DNA of 42,033 nt from an uncultured Acetatifactor sp. (GCA_947586055.1 CANPXL010000024.1:1-42033); one strand, 5' to 3'; shown: positions 1-7,615, counted from the stretch's first letter. The notes: a model not told the origin generated them from the letters alone. A program made the numbers and translations.

Positions 1-279
1 TGCTATTATTGTACCACGAATATGGCGAAAAGTCAGCAAAATCAAGGATATTCAGCCTAATCAGCAGACACTAATTAAGGCGGGGCATTTGACGCTTACC
101 CCATTATGCAATAGGAGTCCATTCTTGAGGGTGGACGTGTAAAACCGGTTATGTGAAATTCGGGATCAGGGAACAGGCGGAATAAGTGCCTGACCGGCCG
201 GACGATTTATTCAGTTTGGTGCGTCTTTATGATAAGATACACTATTATAAGAAAGGTGCTGTTGTGTGAGATGTAAAAC
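1..279. other. non-coding start of window, no gene recognised
   Basis: I see no convincing gene here. The stretch has several stops in every frame and no ribosome site followed by a long frame. It ends at a short open frame (280-459). Given the relics that follow, it is probably decayed integrative-element DNA, but nothing in it identifies the element. Confidence 0.4.
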
Positions 280-459
280 ATGGTGCTTGTCGGAGAGGTT
301 TCCGGTACGCTGGAAGAAATGAGGAAACTGGCAACGGTTTATGGCGACGGCGGCAGTTATGACAAGGTAGCCCTGATGGAAAAAGTCTATCAGATACAGA
401 ACAGGAATGCGGGCGGAGAAGAGATACATTATCCGGCTGCACGGATGCAGAAAAGATAA
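280..459 (+). CDS. hypothetical 59-aa peptide, probable gene remnant
   Basis: A 59-residue frame opens with ATG at 280 (MVLVGEVSGTLEEM) and ends at TAA 457-459. Its composition is protein-like (alternating charged and hydrophobic residues, helix-favouring second half ending in KR), unlike the overlapping frames on the other strand. There is no clear ribosome site, and an in-frame stop lies just upstream, so it is more likely the 3' part of a larger decayed gene than a complete gene. I do not recognise the family. It is followed within 20 bases by a good promoter for the HTH gene. Confidence 0.3.
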   Translation: MVLVGEVSGTLEEMRKLATVYGDGGSYDKVALMEKVYQIQNRNAGGEEIHYPAARMQKR

Positions 460-478
460 AACAAATGCGGGACATATA

Positions 479-507
479 TTGCGAAGAAGCAGATTATATG
501 CTATGAT
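479..507 (+). promoter_or_regulatory. sigma-A promoter for the HTH gene
   Basis: The -35 element is TTGCGA (479-484), the spacer is 17 bases, and the -10 element is TATGAT (502-507) preceded by TGC, an extended -10. Transcription would start near 514, ahead of the GGAGG ribosome site at 526-530 and the ATG at 540. Confidence 0.5.
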
Positions 508-539
508 ACATATACGGCAATGCGTGGAGGAAGAATGAT

Positions 540-734
540 ATGGATATAGCGAAAAAGATAACGGAACTTCGTGAAGGAGCAGGTGAGAACAGGAAGGAAT
601 TTTCAGTCCATACGGGGATACCTGTTCGTACTTTGGAGGACTGGGAGGCGGGCAGACGAACTCCGCCGGAATATATCCCGCGGTTGATAGAGTATCAGAT
701 GAAATATGAGAGGCTCATGAAGAAAAAAAGATAG
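540..734 (+). CDS. small helix-turn-helix DNA-binding protein (64 aa)
   Basis: This is a short XRE-like/helix-turn-helix protein with almost nothing outside the DNA-binding fold. Residues about 5-45 (KITELREGAGENRKEF...TGIPVRTLEDWEAGRR) carry the usual pattern of a first helix, turn and recognition helix with the conserved tail W-E-x-G-R-R-x-P. A basic stretch (MKKKR) closes the protein. The ATG at 540 lies 9 bases after GGAGG (526-530). Such stand-alone HTH proteins are common regulators or accessory proteins on Lachnospiraceae mobile elements. Its target is unknown; the dyad sites at 784-797 and 1059-1088 are candidates by position only. Confidence 0.7.
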   Translation: MDIAKKITELREGAGENRKEFSVHTGIPVRTLEDWEAGRRTPPEYIPRLIEYQMKYERLMKKKR

Positions 735-783
735 GTTCAATTGTCTCAAATTCAAGGAAGTTAGGAAATTGGATTTATATAAT

Positions 784-797
784 TATCGAATACGATA
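784..797. promoter_or_regulatory. imperfect dyad TATCGAATACGATA ahead of the KilA-N gene
   Basis: The 14-mer TATCGAATACGATA sits directly behind an AT-rich TATAAT (778-783) and 55 bases before the KilA-N start. It matches 13 of 14 bases with the core of the 30-bp palindrome inside the KilA-N gene (1067-1080). This is compatible with an operator for the neighbouring HTH protein or for the KilA-N protein itself; no -35 element is evident. Confidence 0.35.
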
Positions 798-851
798 TAA
801 CTAAAAATGCAAAGTTATTGGATGCGGTAAGTTTAGAACTGAAGATTGTAT

Positions 852-1524
852 ATGGCAAAAGATATAAGGAAAGATGTCATTCATGTCAAAGGCCTTGATA
901 TTGGAATATTCACAACTGACTACGAAAATGAGTATGTATCACTGACAGATATTGCACGATACAGAAGCATCGATCCCAGAGTTACAATTCATAACTGGCT
1001 GCGCGGCCGCGATATTGTAGAGTTTTTGTGACTTTGGGAGGCACTGCACAATCCAAATTTTAAACGTATCGAATTCGATACGTTTAAACAGGATGCCGGT
1101 TCAAACGCTTATGTGTTTTCTGTCAAAAAATGGAACGAGGAATTGGGAGCCATCGGGCTGTTTACAAAATCCGGACGGTATGGAGACGGAATTTATGCGT
1201 ATATGGATATAGCGCTTGAATTTGCGTCGTGGATATTGCCGGAATTCAAGCTCTATTTCATCAAAGATTACAAACGTCTGAAATATGAGGAGAACAGCCG
1301 CCTGTCCCGGAACTGGAATTTCAACCGAGAGATTGCCAGGCTGAATTACCGCATACATACTGACGCGATCAAGGCGAATCTCATTCCATCTGCGCTGATG
1401 CCGGAACAAATTGCTTTTACTTACGCCAACGAAGCCGACCTGCTGAATGTGGCGCTTTTCGGGCAGACTGCCAAGCAGTGGAAGGACGCGCATCCGGGAA
1501 AAAGGGCAATATGCGAGATGAGGC
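852..1524 (+). pseudogene. KilA-N domain protein, broken by a stop codon and truncated
   Basis: The frame encodes a KilA-N domain protein: residues 1-60 give VSLTDIARYRSIDPRVTIHNWLRGRDIVEFL, then a TGA at 1029-1031, and the same frame continues with LWEALHNPNF, GSNAYVFSVKKWNEELGAIGL and SGRYGDGIYAYMDIALEFASW. The family reads EFLGLWE at the stop, so one G-to-T change (GGA to TGA) explains it. The same frame runs on to 1524 (GKRAICEMR) and then switches abruptly into serine-recombinase-like sequence, so the usual last 50 or so residues are missing. KilA-N is a DNA-binding domain typical of phages and mobile elements. The ATG at 852 is chosen over TTG at 846; no good ribosome site is visible. 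Confidence 0.8.
1059..1088. repeat. 30-bp perfect palindrome inside the KilA-N relic
   Basis: Bases 1059-1088 form a perfect inverted repeat with no spacer, centred on GAATTC (1071-1076). The flanks are TTTAAACGTATC on the left and its exact complement on the right. The core TATCGAATTCGATA recurs with one change at 784-797. It lies in the part of the frame that encodes NFKRIEFDTFK. Confidence 0.85.
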
Positions 1525-1620
1525 CACTATCCACCACCGTGCAGGTGGACGGCTGCAGTTTGGACGTGCAGAGAGAAGCTGTACAAATATGCGGAGTATC
1601 AGGAGCATCTATTATAATGT
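1525..1620 (+). pseudogene. serine recombinase N-terminal fragment (frameshifted scar)
   Basis: Directly after the truncated KilA-N frame the sequence encodes STTVQVDGCSLDVQ, the conserved stretch after the catalytic serine region of large serine recombinases. In a shifted frame it continues as KLYKYAEYQE, the next conserved segment of the same family. It therefore looks like a piece of recombinase gene of about 30 codons with a one-base frameshift around 1573. Bases 1531-1572 are repeated almost identically at 3149-3190, so this scar and the relic at 3109 are duplicated ends of the same gene. Confidence 0.6.
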
Positions 1621-1690
1621 GGTTAGGACAGAACAAAAACACTGTAATTTTTGATTTTGAAATGTAAGAAAATAACAGGAGGCTATGTTT

Positions 1691-3028
1691 ATGGCAGAAA
1701 GTCAAAATATTGAATATAAGGAATCTTGGAGGGACGAATATCTGAAATGGGTATGTGGTTTTGCTAATGCGCAGGGCGGCACCATTTATATTGGCGTTGA
1801 TGATAATGGCAAAGTGATCGGAGTGAAGGATATAAAGAAACTGATGGAAGATATCCCCAATAAGATTCAGTCGGGGTTGGGTATTGTTGCGGATGTGAAT
1901 AAGCATACGAAGGGTGGAAAAGAATATTTGGAGATCAAGATAAAGCCCAGTTCTTTTCCCGTCAGCTATCATGGGCAGTTTCATTATAGAAGCGGCAGCA
2001 CAAAACAACAGCTTACAGGGATTGCATTATCAGAGTTTATTATGCGGAAAACCGGCGCTCGCTGGGAAGATGTCACAGTTGACGATATTACTGTGGACGA
2101 TTTGGATGATGAAAGTTTCAAAATTTTTCGGCGCGAAGCATTGAGAAAAAAACGAATGACGGAAGCGGAACTGAACATTTCAAATGCGGAACTGCTTCAG
2201 AAGCTGCATTTGATAAAGGACGGGAAACTGAAAAGGTCCGCGGTTCTTTTGTTTTACAGTGACCCAAGTACCGTACAAAATGGGAGTTTTATAAAAATCG
2301 GGAAGTTTGACGAAAAAGGTAGAGTCACTTATCATCATGACCTTGAGGAATCGCTGATTGTAAATGCCAGTAAAGTGATTGACTTGATTTATCTGATGTA
2401 CCTGAAAGCAAAAATAAGTTATGAGCATGATGTGCGTGTTGAAGAATATCCTTTTGCCAGAGCGGCCATTCGTGAAGCAATCTACAATGCAATTGCCCAC
2501 AACTGTTATATGTACGGAGCTCCGATTCAAATAAGGATTGCAGATGATTCTATTACTATAAGCAACAGTTGTATTTTGCCGGATGGCTGGACGGTGGAAA
2601 CCCTTATGGAACCGCATGACTCAAAACCCTACAATCCGGACATTGCCAATGTTTTTTATCGCGCTGGCTTTATTGAAAGCTGGGGGCAGGGAATACAGAA
2701 GATTTGCGATGCATGTGAGGAAATCGGAGCGGATTTACCGGTGTATGAATTGCGTGGAAACGACCTGAGAATCCATTTCAAGGCGTTACAAAGAGCCCTT
2801 ATAGATCAGCCAAAAGTATCAAAAAATCAGCATGATACTTTGGATGATACTTTGGAAAATAAAATTGTTGCTTTACTAAAAGAAAATCCTTCTATAACAC
2901 AGGGCGTTCTGGCAGAAAAAACTAAAGTATCAGTGCCGTCTATTAAGCGCACTATGAAGATACTTTCAGATACTGGAAGAATTGTCCGTAAAGGTGGAAA
3001 ACGATTTGGCTATTGGGAAATAAAATAG
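1691..3028 (+). CDS. AlbA_2/Schlafen-type ATP-binding regulator (COG2865-like), 445 aa
   Basis: This is an intact gene inside the decayed zone. Residues ~5-115 form an AlbA_2 (Schlafen AAA_4) domain: NIEYKESWRDEYLKWVCGFANAQGG, GVDDNGKVIG and FHYRSGSTKQ. A middle and C-terminal region resembles GHKL-like ATPase parts of COG2865 proteins (AIREAIYNAIAHNCY; NPDIANVFYRAGFIESWGQGIQKI). The last ~60 residues form a winged helix (ITQGVLAEKTKVSVPSIKRTMKIL). Such proteins are annotated as putative transcriptional regulators or RecG-like; their biochemical role is not settled, and some AlbA_2 proteins occur with defence or toxin genes. ATG 1691 is chosen because AGGAGG (1677-1682) is 8 bases upstream; ATG 1685 is only 2 bases away. 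Confidence 0.85.
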   Translation: MAESQNIEYKESWRDEYLKWVCGFANAQGGTIYIGVDDNGKVIGVKDIKKLMEDIPNKIQSGLGIVADVNKHTKGGKEYLEIKIKPSSFPVSYHGQFHYRSGSTKQQLTGIALSEFIMRKTGARWEDVTVDDITVDDLDDESFKIFRREALRKKRMTEAELNISNAELLQKLHLIKDGKLKRSAVLLFYSDPSTVQNGSFIKIGKFDEKGRVTYHHDLEESLIVNASKVIDLIYLMYLKAKISYEHDVRVEEYPFARAAIREAIYNAIAHNCYMYGAPIQIRIADDSITISNSCILPDGWTVETLMEPHDSKPYNPDIANVFYRAGFIESWGQGIQKICDACEEIGADLPVYELRGNDLRIHFKALQRALIDQPKVSKNQHDTLDDTLENKIVALLKENPSITQGVLAEKTKVSVPSIKRTMKILSDTGRIVRKGGKRFGYWEIK

Positions 3029-3108
3029 TTTAAAGAATCCAGCTTAAAATTCTAAACAGCCAAAGTGGCGGAATAGATGACGGACTGGAAAAGAGCCGGA
3101 GAAACAAA

Positions 3109-3375
3109 ATGAAACCAAAGAAAAAATGCTGTTTTTATACCCGAGTCTCCACCACCATGCAGGTGGACGGCTGCAGTCTGGACGTGCAGAGCGACAAGTC
3201 TCTTTGCAGCGGATGCAGGATTATGGCGTCAATCTGATCTGCGTGGAGGACGGCATCGACAACTCCTAGGATTCCGGCAAGCTGCTGATTTCCGTTCTGT
3301 CCGCTGTGGCGGAGATTGAGCGGGAAAATATTTTTGTACAGGCCGTGGAGGGCCGCAGCCAGAAAGCACGGGAGG
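3109..3375 (+). pseudogene. large serine recombinase, 5' part with internal deletion
   Basis: ATG 3109 begins KPKKKCCFYTRVSTTMQVDGCSLDVQ, the start of a large serine recombinase including the catalytic serine in TRVST. The sequence then jumps, in another frame, to LQRMQDYGVNLICVEDGIDNS, stop, DSGKLLISVLSAVAEIEREN and QKAREG, which lies ~70 codons further on in the family. So there is an internal deletion with frameshift at about 3190, and an in-frame TAG (3268-3270) where the family has a lysine (AAG). Homology to the family stops abruptly after GAGGGCA at 3375; the rest of the recombinase resumes at ~5664. Confidence 0.8.
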
Positions 3376-3410
3376 GCACGGGAAGAGAAGGAATCATTTT
3401 AAAATGGGAA

Positions 3411-3512
3411 GGGACTTTTGAGGAAGCTAAGAGAAATAATATTGTAAGGCTGGCCATGAATTTTGGGGCGACTGAGATTCGATTAAAAGGGTTAAGGCTC
3501 GGGGGTGAATAA
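3411..3512 (+). pseudogene. possible MNT-type nucleotidyltransferase N-terminal fragment
   Basis: Downstream of the recombinase break the open frame encodes FEEAKRNNIVRLAMNFGATEI followed by RLKGLRLGGE and a stop. Minimal nucleotidyltransferases begin with a helix of this type and then RLFGSRARGD, the G-S nucleotide-binding signature. Here that motif is degenerate (KGLRLGGE) and the catalytic aspartates are missing. I read it as the first ~30 codons of such a gene, truncated. The match is by eye and short. Confidence 0.35.
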
Positions 3513-3520
3513 GTTTTATC

Positions 3521-4270
3521 ATGAATTTAAAAGAATGCTTTATGCTGGAAGATATGTTTCCTAAAAGTTTTGCCGATTATGAAGAGAGGCCCTATGGGAT
3601 ACTTTTTTATAATACGACAAACAAGGCTTCTTATGATTCTAATCATGCGGCAATTTTTCGGGATCGAATAGATGATTTGTCCAAGACATTAAAGGATGTT
3701 ATTGCAGACTATACTGAAAAAGAAATAAAACCAACGATTTATCAGTCTACACCAGATAGTGGATATTTTGGGGAAATAAAGAAAGAACCTGCTCTGGCGG
3801 GCTTTGAAAGCTGGATGGAAGAACAGCGATTTATGGTTCTTATGGAAGAAAATACAATTGCTCCAAATGAAAATCTTGTTGTGAGAAAGATAGAGAAGTG
3901 GGATGATTCATTTGTTCAGATTTTTATGGAAGCAGAAGAACCATGGGAAATCGAAGTGGTAAGAAGAGCGCTTTGCAATCCTGACACTGCGTTCTGGGTA
4001 GTGTATTTTGATGAAAAACCAATTGGATTTTTTTACTGTCTCGTGGATGGAAATATTTGCCGTGGAAACTATGTGCTTGTGTCAAAACAACATCGTAATG
4101 TAGGTGCAGGAAGAACTTTAACTTATCATTATGTCAGGTGGTGTAAAGAGCAAGGTATTCGCACAGTTTTTCATTGGCCTGATGGAGAACATCCTGAGAA
4201 AATATATTATGATGCTGGATTTCGATATGTGGAAACAATAAGTGCAGGTAGAGCGGTTTACATAGAATAA
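3521..4270 (+). CDS. GNAT family N-acetyltransferase (249 aa)
   Basis: The C-terminal half (residues ~130-249) shows a GNAT fold: RKIEKWDDSFVQIF as first strand and helix, AFWVVYFDEKPIGFFYCLVDG as the central strands, NYVLVSKQHRNVGAGRTLTYH as the acetyl-CoA loop (Q/R-x-x-G-x-G pattern at RNVGAG), and HPEKIYYDAGFRYVE as the last helix and strand. The first ~125 residues are an additional N-terminal domain I cannot assign. Substrate is unknown. GC is clearly lower than in the core genome regions, and the gene lies inside the insert that splits the recombinase, so it is probably imported cargo. The ribosome site is GGGGGTGA at ~3500-3507. Confidence 0.85.
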   Translation: MNLKECFMLEDMFPKSFADYEERPYGILFYNTTNKASYDSNHAAIFRDRIDDLSKTLKDVIADYTEKEIKPTIYQSTPDSGYFGEIKKEPALAGFESWMEEQRFMVLMEENTIAPNENLVVRKIEKWDDSFVQIFMEAEEPWEIEVVRRALCNPDTAFWVVYFDEKPIGFFYCLVDGNICRGNYVLVSKQHRNVGAGRTLTYHYVRWCKEQGIRTVFHWPDGEHPEKIYYDAGFRYVETISAGRAVYIE

Positions 4271-4607
4271 ACTATAAAACTTTGGCCTAACGAAGCCTTA
4301 CAAATATGTAATGACAGATTGATAGCACTGACAGAAATATTGTGTGACATTTGCGCAGCACAGCGCTTTGGGTGTCTGGAGGTGTGATCACACACGGGGG
4401 CAACGATGGGGGCACGGAGCGGCAGCAAATAAGCGTCGCTTCACATGTTTTTTATCCGGCTTAAAAATTCTTATAGCGTAGTGTTGAATGTGTTAAAATG
4501 GCATGATATAATCATCATGATTTTTACGTCTAAACTTTATGCATGAATATATTTTTACTATAAAGAAGAGAGAGGAAGGAGGTAGCAGAATGGATAACTG
4601 AGAACAT
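4271..4607 (+). promoter_or_regulatory. 337-base gap with a sigma-A promoter at 4484-4512
   Basis: The first 200 bases hold nothing I can assign. A good promoter follows: -35 TTGAAT (4484-4489), 17-base spacer, -10 TATAAT (4507-4512). It would drive the DUF1016 gene with a leader of ~70-90 bases containing a very strong ribosome site AAGGAGGT (4576-4583). Confidence 0.6.
4590..4601 (+). other. three-codon frame ATG GAT AAC TGA before the DUF1016 gene
   Basis: The strong ribosome site AAGGAGGT (4576-4583) is ideally spaced (6 bases) for ATG 4590, but that frame ends after three codons at TGA 4599-4601. ATG 4590 is in the same frame as the DUF1016 ATG at 4608. Either a CGA-to-TGA type change has placed a stop at codon 4 of the original gene, with re-initiation at 4608, or this is a minicistron coupled to the gene. 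Confidence 0.45.
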
Positions 4608-5645
4608 ATGGGAAAGAATAAAGATGGAGTAATATTTCCTATTGCTCCAAATCTTTCCGAAATGGGTGACAGTTATTTGGAGTTTATAGAAAAAATCAAG
4701 ACGGAAATTCGAAAACAGAGAGTTTCTGTTGTAATGAATGCCAATGCTGGTATGATCTGCCTTTATTGGAATATCGGCAGGGCTATTTTAGCAAAACAGG
4801 AAGAAGAAGGATGGGGAGCCAAAGTTATTGACCGCATGGCAAAAGATTTGAAGGAAGCATTTCCTGACATGTCCGGATTTTCCCCAAGAAATATCAAGTA
4901 TATGCGAAAATTTGCTCAGTGCTGGCCGGACTATGAAATTGTGCAACGGGTCGTTGCACAAATACCGTGGCGTACAAATATATCATTAATGGACAAACTT
5001 AAAACGGAGGAAGAGCGCATATGGTATGCTGGTAAAACGATAGAAAATGGATGGAGTAAAGCGATTCTGGAGTTGCAGATTCAGAATAGATTGATGGAGC
5101 GTACCGGAAAGACGGTCAATAATTTTCCGGCTGCATTACCGCCGCTTGATTCTGACATGGCAAATCAGGTTTTTAAAGATCCCTATCTGTTTGATTTTTT
5201 AGGTACGGATATGCCCAGACGCGAGGTGGAGATCGAGAGACAGTTGACAGAGCATATTCAGAATTTCCTTTTGGAACTTGGTCAGGGCTTTGCTTTTGTG
5301 GGACGGCAAGTCCACATGGAAGTCGGCGACCAGGATTTTTATATTGATCTGCTGTTCTATCATTTGAAGTTGCGTTGCTATGTGGTAATTGAACTGAAAG
5401 CCTGTGATTTTGAACCGGGCTTTATCGGTCAACTGAATATGTATCAGAATGTGGTAGATGACAAGCCAACGATTGGGTTGCTTCTTGTAAAAGGAAAGAA
5501 TAAGACCGTTGTGGAGTATTCTCTCGCGGGGTATCAAAATCCCATAGGCGTAGCGGAGTGGAAAAACCAGATTGCCCAGGCTTTGCCTGAAGAATTAAAG
5601 AGCAGTCTGCCGTCTATCGAGGAAATAGAGAAAGAGCTGGAATAG
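4608..5645 (+). CDS. DUF1016/YhcG-type PD-(D/E)XK nuclease (345 aa)
   Basis: This is a member of the YhcG/DUF1016 family. The N-terminal part (residues ~20-165) is the DUF1016_N domain with a helical DNA-binding look (SVVMNANAGMICLYWNIGRAIL; FPDMSGFSPRNIKYMRKFAQCWP; VAQIPWRTNISLMDKL). The C-terminal part holds the PD-(D/E)XK core: aspartate in DQDFYIDLLFYH, E-x-K in YVVIELKACDFEPG, and the trailing QLNMYQN helix. All catalytic positions are present, so the enzyme looks active. Family members sit in mobile elements and restriction-like loci; a general role is not agreed. The gene lies in the insert that splits the serine recombinase. Translation start is uncertain (see the three-codon frame at 4590). 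Confidence 0.9.
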   Translation: MGKNKDGVIFPIAPNLSEMGDSYLEFIEKIKTEIRKQRVSVVMNANAGMICLYWNIGRAILAKQEEEGWGAKVIDRMAKDLKEAFPDMSGFSPRNIKYMRKFAQCWPDYEIVQRVVAQIPWRTNISLMDKLKTEEERIWYAGKTIENGWSKAILELQIQNRLMERTGKTVNNFPAALPPLDSDMANQVFKDPYLFDFLGTDMPRREVEIERQLTEHIQNFLLELGQGFAFVGRQVHMEVGDQDFYIDLLFYHLKLRCYVVIELKACDFEPGFIGQLNMYQNVVDDKPTIGLLLVKGKNKTVVEYSLAGYQNPIGVAEWKNQIAQALPEELKSSLPSIEEIEKELE

Positions 5646-5663
5646 GTGAAGAGATTGTGGTAA

Positions 5664-6865
5664 AAAGTGCAACGGCGGCTTTGCGCCTTACGGTTATCAG
5701 CTTACAGACGGGAAATTACAGATCAATGAGGAAGAAGCGGAAGCGATCCGGGTAATCTATGAGCAGTATACGGCAACGGACATGGGCGCTAACGGAATCG
5801 CAAAATATCTGGAGAATCATGGGATTCATAAGATACAGAGACAGAACGGGAAAAATCCGTTGTTTGACGCCCATCTTATCCGTCTGATACTCAAAAATCC
5901 GGTGCACTGTGGCAAGATCGCTTACGGCAGGAGAAAGACCGAGAAAGTCCACGGTACCAGAAACGAGTACCGCCTTGTAGAGTAGGATCATTACATATTG
6001 GTGGACGGATTGCATGAGCCGATCGTCACAGAAGAAGTTGCTCGCCCAGGCGAAGAAGTATGAGCATGTGAACCGTGGCAGGGATGAGCGTACCCACCTG
6101 CTTTCCGGTATTGTGAAATGCCCTGTCTGCGGTGCAGGCATGTATGGCAATAAGAGCATCAAGCGTAAGAAAGACGGAACGAAATACAAAGATTTTTATT
6201 ATTATGGCTGCAAGCACCGTACCATGACACGCGGACACAAGTGTGATTATAAGCGGCAGATCAGAGAAGAACTTCTGGACGATGCGGTGGCAGAGGTTAT
6301 CGTAAAACTGGTGAGCAACCCAAGATTCGCGGATGTGATGCAGCAGAAGATCAACAGGAAAATGGATACTTCTGCCATAGAGCAGGAGATCACAAACTAT
6401 GAGAAGCAGATATGGCAGAGCTATTTCGTCAAGGCAAAAATCATGGAAGAAGTCGATTTCCTTGATCCGGAGGACAGGCATTATATCCAGCGCAAGGCAG
6501 ACCTTGATAACCGGCTATACCGGATGTATGATAAGATAGAGGAAACGGAGAATCTGCTTATTGAAGCAAGGGCGAAAAAGACAGCAATCGAAGCAGAGAA
6601 GATCACTGGTGATAACATCTATAAGGTACTGATCTATTTTGACAGGCTCTACAAAGTAATGAATGATGTAGAGAAACGGTAGCTTATGGAGTCAGTGGTT
6701 TCGGAGATACAGATTTTCGAGGACAGGCAGCCAAACGGTCAATGGCTGAAATCCATAAAATTCAGGCTTCCCATTATCGAGGAAGATATGGAAGTGAGTT
6801 TGGATGATGATGAACATGTGGAAAAAGAAGGACTGACAGTGGAGGTCCAATCGGCGGGTCGGTAA
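5664..6865 (+). pseudogene. large serine recombinase, 3' part (three stops/frameshifts)
   Basis: From 5667 the sequence encodes NGGFAPYGYQL, the recombinase domain (EEAEAIRVIYEQYT; GIAKYLENHGI; RLILKNPVHCGKIAYGRRKTEKVHGT), a TAG at 5983-5985 where the family has Q, then DHYILVDGLHEPIVTEE, and a frameshift near 6030. The zinc ribbon follows (KCPVCGAGMYGNKS ... YYYGCKHRTMTRGHKCDY), then a long coiled coil (6330-6660), a TAG at 6680-6682 (Q expected) and the final segment SEIQIFEDRQPNGQWLKSIKF to TAA 6863-6865. It continues exactly where the 5' part stops at 3375. In life it would have integrated and excised the element; here it is dead. Confidence 0.9.
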
Positions 6866-6886
6866 CGGAGAAAGGCAGCGGCAGTT

Positions 6887-7615
6887 ATGTACAGGATCGG
6901 GATCTGTGACGATGATAAAATATTGTGTGGCGAACTGGAAGAGATGCTTTACCGGGTGACGGAAGAATTGTCCGTGAAAGCGGAAGTGGAGGTATGGTAC
7001 TCCGGGGAAAGCCTGCTGTCGGATCTTCAAAAAGGGGTTTCCCTGGAATTGCTTTTTCTGGATATCGAGCTGGCACAGCAGAACGGGGTTGCTGTGGGCA
7101 GCTTCATCCGCAATGAGATGGAGGACCTTGAGACGCACATTGTGTATATTTCGGGCAGAGAGAGTTATGCCATGCAGCTGTTTCGCATTCAGCCGCTGGA
7201 TTTTTTGATCAAACCCATATCGGAGGACAGGCTGAGAGAAGTTCTTGGAAGGAGTCTGAAGCAGAGACAAAACGGGAGTCTCTGTTTTGAGTACCGGAAG
7301 GGAGGCTCTGTATTCCGGATCCCCACAAAGGATATTGTCTGCTTTATGAGTGAGGACAAGAAGATCCGGGCGGTAACCCGGACGGGCGAGGAAGCTTTTT
7401 ACGGAAAGCTGAAGAAGATCGGGGAAGCGCTTCCTCGGGATTTTGTGATGATCCATCAGTCCTATATCATTAATCAGAAATACGTCAGGGAATACGCTTA
7501 CGACGCCGTGACAATGCTGGACGGAACGGTGCTTCCTATCAGTAAACCCTACAGGAAAGAAATCAGAAGCAAAATCAGGCAGTCTCAGAGAGTGGATACA
7601 AATGTTGAATTATAG
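6887..7615 (+). CDS. LytTR-family response regulator (AgrA/BlpR-like), 242 aa
   Basis: This is a two-domain response regulator. The receiver domain (residues 1-~120) has the acidic pair D8/D9, the phospho-acceptor D59 in LLFLDIELAQQNGV, and K109 in FLIKPI. The LytTR DNA-binding domain (residues ~130-235) shows FRIPTKDIVCFMSEDKKIRAV, PRDFVMIHQSYIINQKYV and DGTVLPISKPYRKEIR, all typical. It overlaps the kinase gene by 14 bases, so the pair is translated together. The ribosome site is a weak GGAGAAAGG (6867-6875). LytTR regulators bind direct repeats about two helix turns apart; such a pair lies at 9327-9358, ahead of the transporter operon downstream, which is the likely target. Confidence 0.95.
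   Translation: MYRIGICDDDKILCGELEEMLYRVTEELSVKAEVEVWYSGESLLSDLQKGVSLELLFLDIELAQQNGVAVGSFIRNEMEDLETHIVYISGRESYAMQLFRIQPLDFLIKPISEDRLREVLGRSLKQRQNGSLCFEYRKGGSVFRIPTKDIVCFMSEDKKIRAVTRTGEEAFYGKLKKIGEALPRDFVMIHQSYIINQKYVREYAYDAVTMLDGTVLPISKPYRKEIRSKIRQSQRVDTNVEL

Noticed and set aside
1..200. Group II intron or rRNA remnant at the window start
   Set aside because: None of the conserved intron domain sequences or rRNA motifs could be recognised.
6866..6886. Attachment site at the recombinase 3' end
   Set aside because: Serine-recombinase elements often end here, but no repeated core could be found in the window, so there is nothing to support a site.
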